64,000 nucleotides of DNA from the NCBI GenBank assembly GCA_046351215.1, contig JAXLYX010000021.1:39333-103332 (forward strand). Direction: 5' to 3'. Each line of letters opens with the position of its first letter. Within the stretch, counting starts at the first letter, position 1. This DNA comes from JAXLYX01 sp046351215 (GTDB lineage Bacteria; Myxococcota_A; Polyangia; Polyangiales; Houyiibacteriaceae). The notes beneath the pieces were generated by a model. That model searched no databases, was not told the DNA's origin, and saw nothing but the letters and a program-made list of their open reading frames with translations. Below are positions 41,171 to 49,534 of the stretch, piece after piece. Position numbers and translations under genes: made by a program.

Positions 41171-42418
41171 ATGAAGAGCGTCCTCGTGCTCGGCGGCGCC
41201 GGAGGCGTCGGCCGCTACGCCGTCCGAGTCCTCCGCGACGATCCGGTCGTCGACCGCATCGTCGTCGCCGACCGCGATCTCGAGCTTTGCACGGCGTTCT
41301 GTCGCGAGCAGGGCCCCAAGGTCGTGCCCCTCGCGCTCGACGTCTCGGATCCCTCGGCGCTCGTCGCGGCGATGCACGACACGGACCTCGTGATGAGCTG
41401 CGTCGGCCCGTTCTTCCGCTTCGGCGTCGCGGTGCTGAGCGCGGCCATCGAGGCCGGGCGCTCCTACGTCGACATCTGCGACGATCCCGAGCCGACCCTG
41501 GCGATGCTCGAGCTCGACGCGCGCGCCCGCGAGCGCGGCATCTCGGCGCTCGTCGGCATGGGCATCACACCCGGTGTCTCGAACCTCCTCGCCGTCCTCG
41601 CGGCGCGCGAGCTCGACGAGACGCTCGAGCTCGTCACCGGCTGGGACCTGGCCGCCGCGCTCCCCGAGACCATCGGCCCCGAGCCGAGCGCGGCGACGCT
41701 GCACGGTGTCGAGCAGCTCTCCGGACACATCCGCGTGTTCCGCGAGGGAGAGTTCGTCGACGAGCCGCCCATCGACAAGCGCGTCCTCGACGTCCCGGGC
41801 CTCGGTCGACGCCAAGCCTACACCATCGGTCATCCCGAGCCGGTCACGCTTCCGCGCACGTTCCCGGGCCTCCGCGCGTGCCGGAACGTCTTCACCGCCC
41901 CACTCGACACCGTCGTCGCGCTGCGTGCGCTCCGGTTCTTCGTCGACCGCGGGATCCTCGGCGCGCGCACCGCCGCGCGGTGGGCGGAGCGCTTCGAAGG
42001 CCCCGGCGGCAAGACCCCTCGCCTCGCCGATCTCCTCGCCGACGCCCGTCGACGCGGCACGATGTCGCTGCCGCCGATCTTCGCGTTGGCCCACGGAGTC
42101 CGCGCTGGGCAGCCGGCTTCGGTGCTCGTGACGCTCGCCTCCGCACCGGCCGGCGGGCTCGGTGGCACGACCGGCGTTCCGCTGGCGGTCGCCGCCGGCA
42201 TGATGCTGCGCGGCGAGATCGAGCGATGCGGCGTGTTCGCACCCGAGGCGGGCGTGGACCCGATCCGATTCCTCGATCGGCTCGCCCCGCTCTGCGATCC
42301 CCCTCGCGCCTCGTGCGCGGGCCTCGCGGTCACCGTTCGTTCGTGGGAGTCGACGCGGCTGCTCGAGGCGCTCGCGGTGCAGCTGGAGGCTTCCTCGGGG
42401 CTCGATCGGAAGCCGTAG
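41171..42418 (+). CDS. Saccharopine dehydrogenase-like NAD(P)-binding protein
   Basis: 415 residues from ATG 41171 with GGAGGTGAACC upstream. The Rossmann motif is GGAGGVG (residues 8-14). Next come DTDLVMSCVGPFFRFGVAVLSAAIEAGRSYVDICDD (about 73-108) and VGMGITPGVSNLLAVLAARELD (about 128-150), both signatures of saccharopine dehydrogenase/homospermidine synthase-type proteins. The remainder is the beta-sheet substrate domain. Members include lysine-pathway enzymes and many oxidoreductases of unknown substrate; no lysine gene is adjacent here. A hairpin that may end the transcript lies 15 bp after the stop. Confidence 0.9.
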   Translation: MKSVLVLGGAGGVGRYAVRVLRDDPVVDRIVVADRDLELCTAFCREQGPKVVPLALDVSDPSALVAAMHDTDLVMSCVGPFFRFGVAVLSAAIEAGRSYVDICDDPEPTLAMLELDARARERGISALVGMGITPGVSNLLAVLAARELDETLELVTGWDLAAALPETIGPEPSAATLHGVEQLSGHIRVFREGEFVDEPPIDKRVLDVPGLGRRQAYTIGHPEPVTLPRTFPGLRACRNVFTAPLDTVVALRALRFFVDRGILGARTAARWAERFEGPGGKTPRLADLLADARRRGTMSLPPIFALAHGVRAGQPASVLVTLASAPAGGLGGTTGVPLAVAAGMMLRGEIERCGVFAPEAGVDPIRFLDRLAPLCDPPRASCAGLAVTVRSWESTRLLEALAVQLEASSGLDRKP

Positions 42419-42432
42419 GCGGCGTCAGAAGG

Positions 42433-42458
42433 CGCCTCGGAGCCCCGGACCCGAGGCG
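42433..42458. terminator. Hairpin between converging genes
   Basis: CGCCTCGG at 42433-42440 pairs with CCGAGGCG at 42451-42458, a perfect 8-bp stem with a 10-nt loop, 15 bp past the stop at 42418 and between converging genes. No T-run, so a Rho-independent terminator is plausible but not typical. Confidence 0.45.
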
Positions 42459-42540
42459 GCACGACGAAGGTGGGGGACGGTAGCGGAATCCATGGGCGAG
42501 GGTCCTCGGGCCGAGGTCGTACTCGCGCGAGAGCGATGAC

Positions 42541-44034
42541 TCACGGAGGGCTTTCCAACACCACGGGTCGGAGCTCCGCTTCACGCACGCGGAACCAGCG
42601 GTCCGCGTAGTCCGCTCCCATCCGCTCGCCACTCGCCCCCGCGTACGGCGTCGAGGGAACCAGGAACACCGGACGTCCGTCACGGATCTCCACATCCATG
42701 GGGGCCTTCGTCGGGGCGATCCCCAGCGCCTGCCCGGACGGTAGGGACGCTTCACCGACCGTGAGCTGCGTGTCCGGGTCGCGCAGGGTCGCGAGCCGTA
42801 CGCCGCCGCCGAGGTCGCGGCATGCGAGCCACGCTCCGTCGGCGCTGAGGGTCGGATTCCAGCAGGGCCCGACGAGCTCGAAGGTCTGCGTGTCGAGATC
42901 GTAGACCCACGAGCCGTCGAACGAGGACACGAGCGCCTTGTGCCCATCGTCTGCCAACGCGACGAGGTCCACGTCCGGGGTGACGTCGACGTGATGCGTC
43001 GTCCCGCGATCGTCCCGGACGACCCAGCCGCGTCGTCTGCCGGACGAACACATCGGCGACCAGCCCCCATCGTGCGGACACAGCTCGACGACGAGCGCCT
43101 CGGCGTCGTTGCCGCGAGTCACGTCGCAGGGACTGTCGGTATCCATCCCGATCAAGTCTCGACAGTCGTTCGGCTCGAGACGCCGGGTCACATTCACCGT
43201 CCGACCTCGAGCGAACGCCCCGCGCGCAGCCTCTACCATCGAGACGAGCGGGGTCTGCGGACTAGGGGTCGGCCGACCGTCCCAAGCGACCGTGTAGCGC
43301 AGGGCCGGCCCGCGGACTCGCTCGCACGAAACCGACCCGCGGCGCGACACGGGACCGATGCACTCGCGGGCATCCCTGGGCAGGCTCACGGTGACGACGG
43401 TCACACCGCGTCGCACGGAGAACCGCAGGGGATGGCCCTCGAGCCAGTCTCTATGGCGAGCAAGGATCCGCACCGGCTCTTCGGGTGCGAAGACCGTCCA
43501 TGGGCCCTCGTCGGAGCTCGCCGGAACGCGAACGAGCTCCCCGCGCATCCCGAGGCAGGCGATCGACGTCTGGTCGGGCGCCACCACGGGTGCTCGACAC
43601 GCCACCACGAACCTCCACTCGAGCCGTTCGAAGTCGAAGACGCGGATGGACATCCCGTCACCGACGAAGAGCCGACGCGTTCGCGGTTCGTACAGCAGCG
43701 CGTTCTGAGCCGGCACCGAGATGCCGGACTGGAGCTCGAGGACGAGTCGTTCTCCCCGGCGCGAATCGGGCTCGTCGCTCAGGATCTCGACGGCGCCGCC
43801 ATCCCGACCGAACGCCTGCACGTAGCAATGCGAGGGCGGATTCACTCGGTACGTCCTCTCGCACTGCGCCCGTTCGAGGCGCGCGCCGCCTCGCTCGGCC
43901 GCGACCCGGCTCGCGTCGACCACGGGGCCCGGAACGCGGGTCGGCTGGGCTCTCGCTTCCGGAGCATGCGACGCGAGTGCGAGCAGCACCGCCGTCGCGA
44001 GCACGAATGTCCGAGCGGAACCTTGGAGCAGCAT
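42541..44034 (-). CDS. Exported protein with propeller-like repeats and Cys pairs
   Basis: 497 residues from ATG 44034 (MLLQGSART). A Sec signal peptide ends ASHAPEARAQP; the mature protein is periplasmic or secreted. Strands such as VEILSDEPDSRRGERLVLELQSGISV, RLFVGDGMSIRVFDFERLEWRFVVACRAPV and LVALADDGHKALVSSFDGSWVYDLDTQTF resemble a WD40-like propeller. Several Cys pairs (VACRAP, ACLGMRG, ELCPHDGGWSPMC) are spaced like disulfides. No catalytic motif recognised. It converges on the dehydrogenase gene at 41171 across a hairpin. Similar propellers at 2893, 35383 and 44755 suggest expansion of this class here. Confidence 0.75.
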   Translation of the reverse strand: MLLQGSARTFVLATAVLLALASHAPEARAQPTRVPGPVVDASRVAAERGGARLERAQCERTYRVNPPSHCYVQAFGRDGGAVEILSDEPDSRRGERLVLELQSGISVPAQNALLYEPRTRRLFVGDGMSIRVFDFERLEWRFVVACRAPVVAPDQTSIACLGMRGELVRVPASSDEGPWTVFAPEEPVRILARHRDWLEGHPLRFSVRRGVTVVTVSLPRDARECIGPVSRRGSVSCERVRGPALRYTVAWDGRPTPSPQTPLVSMVEAARGAFARGRTVNVTRRLEPNDCRDLIGMDTDSPCDVTRGNDAEALVVELCPHDGGWSPMCSSGRRRGWVVRDDRGTTHHVDVTPDVDLVALADDGHKALVSSFDGSWVYDLDTQTFELVGPCWNPTLSADGAWLACRDLGGGVRLATLRDPDTQLTVGEASLPSGQALGIAPTKAPMDVEIRDGRPVFLVPSTPYAGASGERMGADYADRWFRVREAELRPVVLESPP

Positions 44035-44205
44035 CGTATCTCGAGTGTTCTCCGGGACTGTCTTCGGCAAGGACGGCAGTTTCGGAGTGTCAGCCCGACC
44101 ATGCCACGCGCGAAGCCCCACGTCCCGGATGACCTCACCCTCGGTTGGAGCGTACCTTCCCACTCACCGTCCGCTCCAAGAACGACGGAAGAGAAAACCA
44201 GACCC

Positions 44206-44694
44206 ATGAGCTCGGCCATCCTCGTCGGATTGACGGCACCCGACGTGCCTCGGGAAACGGACGATTCGATGCGTGGCGCTTCCCTCTGGAAGGACGCCGC
44301 ATTCGACGATCCTCAGGCCGATCGTGTCTTCGGTGTCGCGGACGCGATCGATCCGGAGGCTCGATGGTGGGCGGCGTCGACGACCTACGGTGTGGACCTC
44401 GACCGTGTGTATCGCTTGGCCGAGGAGATCAGGGCCGGAACGTGGGATTGGATGCTCGCCCTGACGGAGCGCATCCCCAACCTCGGTCGGGTTCGCGTGC
44501 TTCTCGTCGACCTCGGAGACAGCCATGTCGAGGGTCACGGATGCGAGACGATCGAGGGTCTCCTCCGGTCCATCGCCATCCGCACGGAACACGGCGCTCC
44601 GCTCGGCTGCGTCCATTGGTGGTGTGACCTGGGTGCCCGTCGCGAGGGCGAAGGATCCCAGGGCGTGGGTCCAGCCGGCGTGCTTCCACGATGA
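44206..44694 (+). CDS. Hypothetical protein
   Basis: 162 residues from ATG 44206. No ribosome-binding site is obvious (CAAGAACGACGGAAGAG lies upstream). Sequence: MSSAILVGLTAPDVPRETDD, RVFGVADAIDPEARWWAAS, DRVYRLAEEIRAGTWDWMLALTERIPNLGRVRVLLVDLGDSHVEGHG. Low Arg, balanced composition and no obvious signs of a shadow frame support coding. No family recognised. The opposite strand also has an open frame over the same region, but its composition is less protein-like, so I give this one preference. Confidence moderate. Confidence 0.5.
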   Translation: MSSAILVGLTAPDVPRETDDSMRGASLWKDAAFDDPQADRVFGVADAIDPEARWWAASTTYGVDLDRVYRLAEEIRAGTWDWMLALTERIPNLGRVRVLLVDLGDSHVEGHGCETIEGLLRSIAIRTEHGAPLGCVHWWCDLGARREGEGSQGVGPAGVLPR

Positions 44695-44754
44695 CGCGGG
44701 AAGCATTGGAACGCCTCCGTCCCTCGGCGCAGTGCGATCGAGGGACGCCCGCTT

Positions 44755-45696
44755 CTACGCATTGTCCGGACACAGGAAATGCTTCCACCCGTCCGGCCCG
44801 AGGCGATACGCGTGCTCGTCGCCCGTCGCCCAGAGATACGGGCCCGCGGCGCTGACCGCGTGGAATTCCGAGCCCTCGAGGAACGGTCCCTCGACCTTCT
44901 CGAGGCGGCCTCCCTCGCTCCGCGCCCACAACGCCTCGGAGGCCGCCACGAAGAGCGTCCGTTCGCGCAGGGCGAGGCTCTCGAAGGAGCGGCTCGTCGT
45001 CTTCTCGGCCCGTTCCGTGACGACGCCTCGTTCCACGTCGAGCCGGAGCAGTGTTCCGTCGTCACCGCCGATCCATGCGCTTCCGTCTCCCGGGGCGATC
45101 ACGCATCGGAGGTCGACGGCCACACCCACGTCGATGCGCTGCCACGCACCGTCGCTCCCGCGCCGCGCGGCGAAGCCCTTGCTGCCGACGACGACGAGCA
45201 TTCCACCCGCCACCTCGGCGATGGCGTGGAGCGTGCTCGGATTCGCCCCGTCGAAGGCCTCGAAGAGCCCCTCGTCGATGGGCGACCATCGATCGTCGGC
45301 GTACCTCAGGACCTGTCGCTGATCGCCACAGACGAGGAGCCCGTCCGAGGAGGCGCAGAGCCCGAGGAAGTCCGCCGTTCGGTCGCGGAGCGGAACGTCG
45401 ACGTCGGTGGGAGGCTTTCCGGGGGCGTAGATTCGGAGCGGCCCCTGGCGACCGATCACAGCGATCCCCGGGGCCGGTGCGCCTTCGATCGGGATCGCGG
45501 TCGCCGCGCAGGCGACCGCTCCGAGATCGCCGAGGTGGACGAAGCCCGAATCGTCGGCTCGGACGAAGCGCGTGAACGTCGGCTCGCTCCCCTGATCCTG
45601 CATGTGACCCGCGAGGAACGCCTTGCCGCTCGGCGTCGACACCACCTGCGTGAAGTAGATCCGCGCGCTCTTCGCCTTCGACTTCCGCTTCGCCAT
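44755..45696 (-). CDS. Cytoplasmic beta-propeller protein of unknown function
   Basis: 313 residues from ATG 45696 (MAKRKSKAKSARIYFTQVVSTPSGKAFLAG). No signal peptide, so cytoplasmic. The N-terminus is Lys/Arg-rich, then propeller strands follow: FVRADDSGFVHLGDLGAVACAAT, CASSDGLLVCGDQRQVLRYADDRWSPIDEG, GGMLVVVGSKGFAARRGSDGAWQRIDVG, SAWIGGDDGTLLRLDVERG, FLEGSEFHAVSAAGPYLWATGDEHAYRLG. The repeat resembles a sialidase/BNR-type propeller. No catalytic Asp-box residues stood out. Function unknown. Confidence 0.75.
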   Translation of the reverse strand: MAKRKSKAKSARIYFTQVVSTPSGKAFLAGHMQDQGSEPTFTRFVRADDSGFVHLGDLGAVACAATAIPIEGAPAPGIAVIGRQGPLRIYAPGKPPTDVDVPLRDRTADFLGLCASSDGLLVCGDQRQVLRYADDRWSPIDEGLFEAFDGANPSTLHAIAEVAGGMLVVVGSKGFAARRGSDGAWQRIDVGVAVDLRCVIAPGDGSAWIGGDDGTLLRLDVERGVVTERAEKTTSRSFESLALRERTLFVAASEALWARSEGGRLEKVEGPFLEGSEFHAVSAAGPYLWATGDEHAYRLGPDGWKHFLCPDNA

Positions 45697-45822
45697 GCCC
45701 TATCGGAAGCACGAAGACCCGTGGTCGCGCCAGGGGAATCGAGGGTGCGGCCCGACAAGCTACGGTCGTCACGCTTGGCCGACGACACCGGGGTTCGTGC
45801 CATGCTCCCCTGCCGAGCCCCG

Positions 45823-46377
45823 ATGACCGACCCGGATGAACTCACCGTGCTCACCGTCTTCGGCCGGATCTTCGAGATCGTCGGCGGAGGGCTCCTGGTG
45901 CTCGGCGTGTACGAGATGGGACTGCCGGCGCGCGACGCCGGCAGCGGCATCGCCGCGATGACCCTCGCGTGCGCGGCCTTCGCGATCCTCCTCTTCGGCG
46001 CCTTACTCGCCCTTTCGCAGCGCGATCGGCGAACGCCTTGGCTCGTCGGGATCCCGCTCGTGCTGAGCGCCCTCCTCGGGCTCCGTTCGTCGCTCCACGA
46101 GGCTCGGTACCACGAGGCCCGGGACTACCAGCAGTGGGTCGGTCGGCCCTACCCCGAGCTCGAGCAGCGGATCGGCGAGAGCGAGCTCGTGCTCTTCTGG
46201 GATCCGGTCCACGAGCTCGACGCCGGGCTCCGCCGACGGCCTCCGAACCGGAGGGAGGTCGAAGATCGCTTCGACGCCGATCGGCGTGGAGCGCCGATCT
46301 TCCGCTACAGCGGGATGGACGTCATGGTCGGGTACGACGGGAAGATCGAGCGGATCGTCGCGACCTGGCGGCTCTGA
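45823..46377 (+). CDS. Membrane protein of unknown function
   Basis: 184 residues from ATG 45823 (ATG 45802 is an alternative seven codons earlier). Three or four hydrophobic segments (IFEIVGGGLLVLGVYEMG, GIAAMTLACAAFAILLFGALLAL, WLVGIPLVLSALLGL) are followed by a soluble C-terminal 85 residues with YHEARDYQQWVGRPYPELEQRIGESELVLFWDPVHELDAG and FRYSGMDVMVGYDGKIERIVATWRL. The end has a beta pattern. No family recognised. It converges by 5 bp on the gene at 46383. Confidence 0.7.
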   Translation: MTDPDELTVLTVFGRIFEIVGGGLLVLGVYEMGLPARDAGSGIAAMTLACAAFAILLFGALLALSQRDRRTPWLVGIPLVLSALLGLRSSLHEARYHEARDYQQWVGRPYPELEQRIGESELVLFWDPVHELDAGLRRRPPNRREVEDRFDADRRGAPIFRYSGMDVMVGYDGKIERIVATWRL

Positions 46378-46382
46378 CCCGA

Positions 46383-46715
46383 CTAGGACGAAGCCCAGGC
46401 CGCGTACACGATCCCCGCCACGTAGAGCCCCCCGAAGATCTGCTTGTTGTAGCGGGCGACGAAGAGCGGAAGGTAGATGTCGAAGTCGTCGCGGCGGTCG
46501 TCCGTGTAGCGGGCGGCGACATCCGTCAGGGGACAGCGCATGCCGTTCACGACGAGGACCAGCACCTCGAGGAAGACGAAGGCGATGAGGCCCCACGCCA
46601 CCGTATGCGCCCCGCGGTACGTGAACGCCGGGATCGCCACGATGGAGCCCGCGAACACGGCCCAGACGGCCGTGTGAAGGAGCTTGATGGCGCGCAGCTT
46701 CGAGTCGTCTCGCAT
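46383..46715 (-). CDS. Small membrane protein
   Basis: 110 residues from ATG 46715 with GGGAGGGG six bases upstream. Three transmembrane segments: IKLLHTAVWAVFAGSIVAIPAF, WGLIAFVFLEVLVLVVNGM, and IFGGLYVAGIVYAAWA. The loop RCPLTDVAARYTDDRRDDFDIYLPLFVARYNKQ lies between the last two. It resembles small DUF-type membrane proteins with a conserved NGxxCPLT block. The family is known from many bacteria and its role is unknown. It follows the gene at 46733 by 17 bp on the same strand, so an operon is likely. Confidence 0.75.
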   Translation of the reverse strand: MRDDSKLRAIKLLHTAVWAVFAGSIVAIPAFTYRGAHTVAWGLIAFVFLEVLVLVVNGMRCPLTDVAARYTDDRRDDFDIYLPLFVARYNKQIFGGLYVAGIVYAAWASS

Positions 46716-46732
46716 CGCACCCCTCCCGCGAG

Positions 46733-47215
46733 TCAGGGCTCGAACCCGAAGAGCGCGTGGTAGAGCGCTCGGGGGACTCGTACGTAGAAGTCGTTCTGAT
46801 CGACGAACGCGAGACGCCCCGCCCGCACCTTGCCCCAGTCTTCGCGCTCCTGCCGCGCGACGTGGCGTTCCGTCCGCACTCGGTCGGGGTCGGGCGCACG
46901 GTCGAGCTCCGCCTCGAAGGCCTCGAGCAGGGCCTCCTGGGCCGCGATCCATGCTTCGAGCAGCTCGGGATCCGTCGTGCGCAGCTCGGCGACTCTTCGA
47001 GCCACCTCTGCCTCCGCCTCCGTGATCGCGGCTCGGAGCTCGCGCGCCTCCCGGTCCATCGCCGCCGTGCGCTCCGCGTCCGGACGTCCCCACCGGTCTT
47101 CGGCATCGAGCGCGAGCAGCCCGCGCAGGCCCGCACGCCGTCGCACGAGATGACGCTCGAGATCACAGACGGACGCCGGGAGACGAACGGCGGGTTCGAC
47201 GCAGTCCTTCGTCAT
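46733..47215 (-). CDS. Coiled-coil protein of unknown function
   Basis: 160 residues from ATG 47215. No signal. After a short basic N-terminus, residues about 45-125 form a long Glu/Arg/Ala heptad coiled coil (RELRAAITEAEAEVARRVAELRTTDPELLEAWIAAQEALLEAFEAEL), followed by 40 residues ending YHALFGFEP. No Cys motif or domain recognised. It shares an operon with the small membrane protein (17-bp gap). Role unknown; it could be a helper or scaffold for the membrane partner. Confidence 0.65.
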   Translation of the reverse strand: MTKDCVEPAVRLPASVCDLERHLVRRRAGLRGLLALDAEDRWGRPDAERTAAMDREARELRAAITEAEAEVARRVAELRTTDPELLEAWIAAQEALLEAFEAELDRAPDPDRVRTERHVARQEREDWGKVRAGRLAFVDQNDFYVRVPRALYHALFGFEP

Positions 47216-47285
47216 GCGTCGAGGAAACCAGCATCGCGGCCTCCTCGTAAAGACCCCCGCGCGGGACCACGGCCCCGCGGACGCG

Positions 47286-47675
47286 TCACTTCAGGTACGC
47301 CGTGCCCTGGAAGGTCGCGATCAGGCGCTCCGCGGCGTCCACGACGCGGACCTCGTACGTGGCCAGCTTCCGCCCGCGCGAGAGCTCGGTGGCCCGGGCC
47401 TCGATGGGCCCGTCGCCCGCGGCGCCCAGGTACCCGATGCTGGCCTGGACGCCGATCGCCATCTGGCCGCGGGAGTTGCACGCGGTCGCGAAGGCGAAGT
47501 CCGCGAGCGCGAAGATCATCGCGCCGTGGATCGTACCGAGCCCGTTCGAGCGGCGCGCGGATGCGGGAAGACGGACACAGGCCATCCCCTCCCCCGCCTC
47601 GACGAGCTCGACGCCGAGCTCGTGGGCGAAGGGATCGTTCGCGAAATAGGACTGTCCTGCTGCGATTTCGGTCAT
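47286..47675 (-). CDS. PaaI-like hotdog thioesterase
   Basis: 129 residues from ATG 47675. A standalone hotdog domain: FAHELGVELVEAGEGMACVRLP, then NGLGTIHGAMIFALADFAFATACNS with the catalytic-region Gly and the Asp in ALADFA, then VQASIGYLGAAGDGPIEARATELSRGRKLATYEVRV. The pattern matches phenylacetyl-CoA thioesterase PaaI and related acyl-CoA thioesterases. Substrate cannot be judged. The gene starts 56 bp from the start of the divergent regulator gene at 47732, so a link in regulation is possible. Confidence 0.9.
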   Translation of the reverse strand: MTEIAAGQSYFANDPFAHELGVELVEAGEGMACVRLPASARRSNGLGTIHGAMIFALADFAFATACNSRGQMAIGVQASIGYLGAAGDGPIEARATELSRGRKLATYEVRVVDAAERLIATFQGTAYLK

Positions 47676-47731
47676 GCTCCGAGCATGGCATCGGCGGCGC
47701 CCGGGCCCCAGGGGCGGAACGGACGAAGGCT

Positions 47732-48754
47732 ATGGCGAAACGGACATCCGGGACGAAGACCGCACGGGTCGGGATCTGCCTCCATCCGGGCGTGTGGGGC
47801 TCGAGCGCGAGCCTCGCGAAGGACCTGGTCCACATCGCCTCGGTGGTCGCACGGGCGAGACCGGGCGGCGGCGACATCGACGCCCGATTCCTCGGCGCAC
47901 GAGCCGGCGAGGTCGCGACCGCGAGCGGAACGTCGATGCACGCCGCGGAGCCGTGGGAGGGCGCGGACGTCGACGTGATCGTGCTGCCCTCCGTGGCGAT
48001 TCCGTTCCTCGATCGTGCGCGAAGGCCCGAGGGGCTGGCCGAGTGGATCGTCCGCCAGCACGCACGGGGAGGCCTGGTGCTGGCGATCACCACGGGGAGC
48101 TTCCTGCTCGCGGAGACGGGCCTGCTCGACGGCCACACGGCGACGACGCATTGGGCCTCCGTCGATCGCTGCCGCGCGCAGTATCCGTCGGTCGGCTGGA
48201 CCGGTCAGGCTCGCCTCGCGGTCCACGGTCGGCTCGTGACGGCGCGCGACATGAGCGCGTCGGCGACGGCGCTCTGCCATCTGATCGGACGCGTGCTGAG
48301 CGCCCAGGTCGCCGAGCGCACGTACCAGTACGCGCTCATCAACGAGCCGGGGGCCGATGGCTTGCCCCTGCTCCACACCCTCTCGCTCCGCGATCACGGG
48401 GACGCCCAGGTCCTCGCGGTGCAGGAATGGCTCGAGGGGCGCTACGCCGAGCCCGTCGCGGCCGAGGACGCGGCGCGCTTGGTCCACATGAGCCCGCGCC
48501 ACCTCCGACGCCGCTTCCTCGACGCGACCGGTCGCACCCTCTCGACCTACCTCGCGGAGGTCCGCCTCGCGCATGCGCGCGCCCTCCTGCTCTCGACCCA
48601 CGAGCCCGTCTCGCAGATCGCCCATCGCGTCGGATACGGCGACCCGTCGACGTTCACGGCGCTCTTCAAGGAGCGTCATGGGGTGACGCCGAGCGCGTTC
48701 CGGGAGTCGGCTTCGAGCCCGCTCGGCGGCTCGACGGGCGGCCGGAAGGCGTGA
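47732..48754 (+). CDS. GlxA family transcriptional regulator (DJ-1/PfpI plus AraC-type HTH)
   Basis: 340 residues from ATG 47732. The N-terminal half is a DJ-1/PfpI-type domain: VGICLHPGVWGSSASLAKDLVHI at the start, then DVDVIVLPS and VLAITTGSFLLAETGLLDGHTATTHWAS. The usual nucleophile Cys of this family (CTGAF) is replaced by Thr (TTGSF), so it is probably a ligand sensor. The C-terminal 100 residues contain two AraC-type helix-turn-helix units (DAARLVHMSPRHLRRRFLDATGRTLSTYLAEVRLAHARALLLST and SQIAHRVGYGDPSTFTALFKERHGVTPSAFR). It diverges from the thioesterase gene, a likely target. Confidence 0.92.
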   Translation: MAKRTSGTKTARVGICLHPGVWGSSASLAKDLVHIASVVARARPGGGDIDARFLGARAGEVATASGTSMHAAEPWEGADVDVIVLPSVAIPFLDRARRPEGLAEWIVRQHARGGLVLAITTGSFLLAETGLLDGHTATTHWASVDRCRAQYPSVGWTGQARLAVHGRLVTARDMSASATALCHLIGRVLSAQVAERTYQYALINEPGADGLPLLHTLSLRDHGDAQVLAVQEWLEGRYAEPVAAEDAARLVHMSPRHLRRRFLDATGRTLSTYLAEVRLAHARALLLSTHEPVSQIAHRVGYGDPSTFTALFKERHGVTPSAFRESASSPLGGSTGGRKA

Positions 48755-48823
48755 GGGCGAGCTCGGTCGATGGCCCACGCACGTCCGTCGCACGCAGACG
48801 GACGTCGCCCGCTCCTCCGTGAC

Positions 48824-48852
48824 TTGCCGGCATCGGTCCGCCTTCGTAGGGT
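48824..48852 (+). promoter_or_regulatory. Putative short-leader promoter
   Basis: TTGCCG at 48824, 17 bp, TAGGGT at 48847. The -10 ends seven bases before the ATG at 48860, so the 5' leader would be at most a few bases long. Confidence 0.5.
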
Positions 48853-48859
48853 GCGCGCC

Positions 48860-49432
48860 ATGATTCGCCTTCGTTCCTGGATCCCCGTCCTCACCTTCAT
48901 GCTGGCTCTCGGAGGCGCGGGATGTGCCCACCCGGCGAGCACCCAGACTCCGTCGGCGAGCCGCGCTCCCTCGGCGGGCCGCGCTCGGACCACGCGCGAA
49001 GCCGCGCCGGCGGCCGCGGCGGGCTGGCAGACGGTGCATGCGGAAGGATTCGCGTACGACATCCCGGACACCCTCCTCGTGGAGCGCGACGGGGACGGCT
49101 ACGTGCACCACTCGCGGGGCGACGCGAACCTCACGATCACCCTGGTCGCCGATTCGCCGAACATGGACATCGAGGCGGAGGCGATGGCGGCGCTCGATCG
49201 GCTCGTGGAATACGGGGCCCGCGTGCACTACGACGGCGTGTTCGAACAAGGGACCACGACCATGGCCGTCGGCCAGGCGATCCTCGAAGAGGTCCATCGC
49301 AACATGCTCGTGCTCGCCGTTCGCACGCCCGATCGAGCGTACCTGATCGAGTGCAGCGATTCGTTCGAGGCGGCCGATGCGATGGCCGACCTCTGCATGA
49401 AGGTCGCCCGCACGGTCCGGGAAGAACGCTGA
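48860..49432 (+). CDS. Lipoprotein of unknown function
   Basis: 190 residues from ATG 48860, seven bases downstream of a -10. The signal peptide ends LALGGAGC (lipobox). An Ala/Ser/Arg-rich linker leads to a domain with GWQTVHAEGFAYDIPDTLLVERDGDGYVHHSRGDANLTITLVADSP and TMAVGQAILEEVHRNMLVLAVRTPDRAYLIECSDSFEAADAMADLCM. The WQTV..FAYDIP start and alternating strands resemble the PsbP/Mog1-like lipoproteins seen in several bacteria, where such domains follow lipid anchors. That assignment is only suggestive. It stands alone. Confidence 0.7.
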   Translation: MIRLRSWIPVLTFMLALGGAGCAHPASTQTPSASRAPSAGRARTTREAAPAAAAGWQTVHAEGFAYDIPDTLLVERDGDGYVHHSRGDANLTITLVADSPNMDIEAEAMAALDRLVEYGARVHYDGVFEQGTTTMAVGQAILEEVHRNMLVLAVRTPDRAYLIECSDSFEAADAMADLCMKVARTVREER

Positions 49433-49534
49433 GGTCGGGAGTGCGTCGACGCGCCGCGCGAGAGTATCCTTCCGCGGAATGAACCGCGCGACGAAGCCGA
49501 CGGTCGACCCGAGCACGGAGGCCCCCGCATAGCC

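Noticed and set aside
42940..44206. Plus-strand extension of the gene at 44206 through the exported propeller gene
   Set aside because: The upstream 422 codons are antisense to a clearly coding gene and have no start signal.
44164..44706. Minus-strand frame opposite the hypothetical gene at 44206
   Set aside because: Less protein-like composition and no ribosome-binding site; the plus-strand frame is preferred, though neither is strong.
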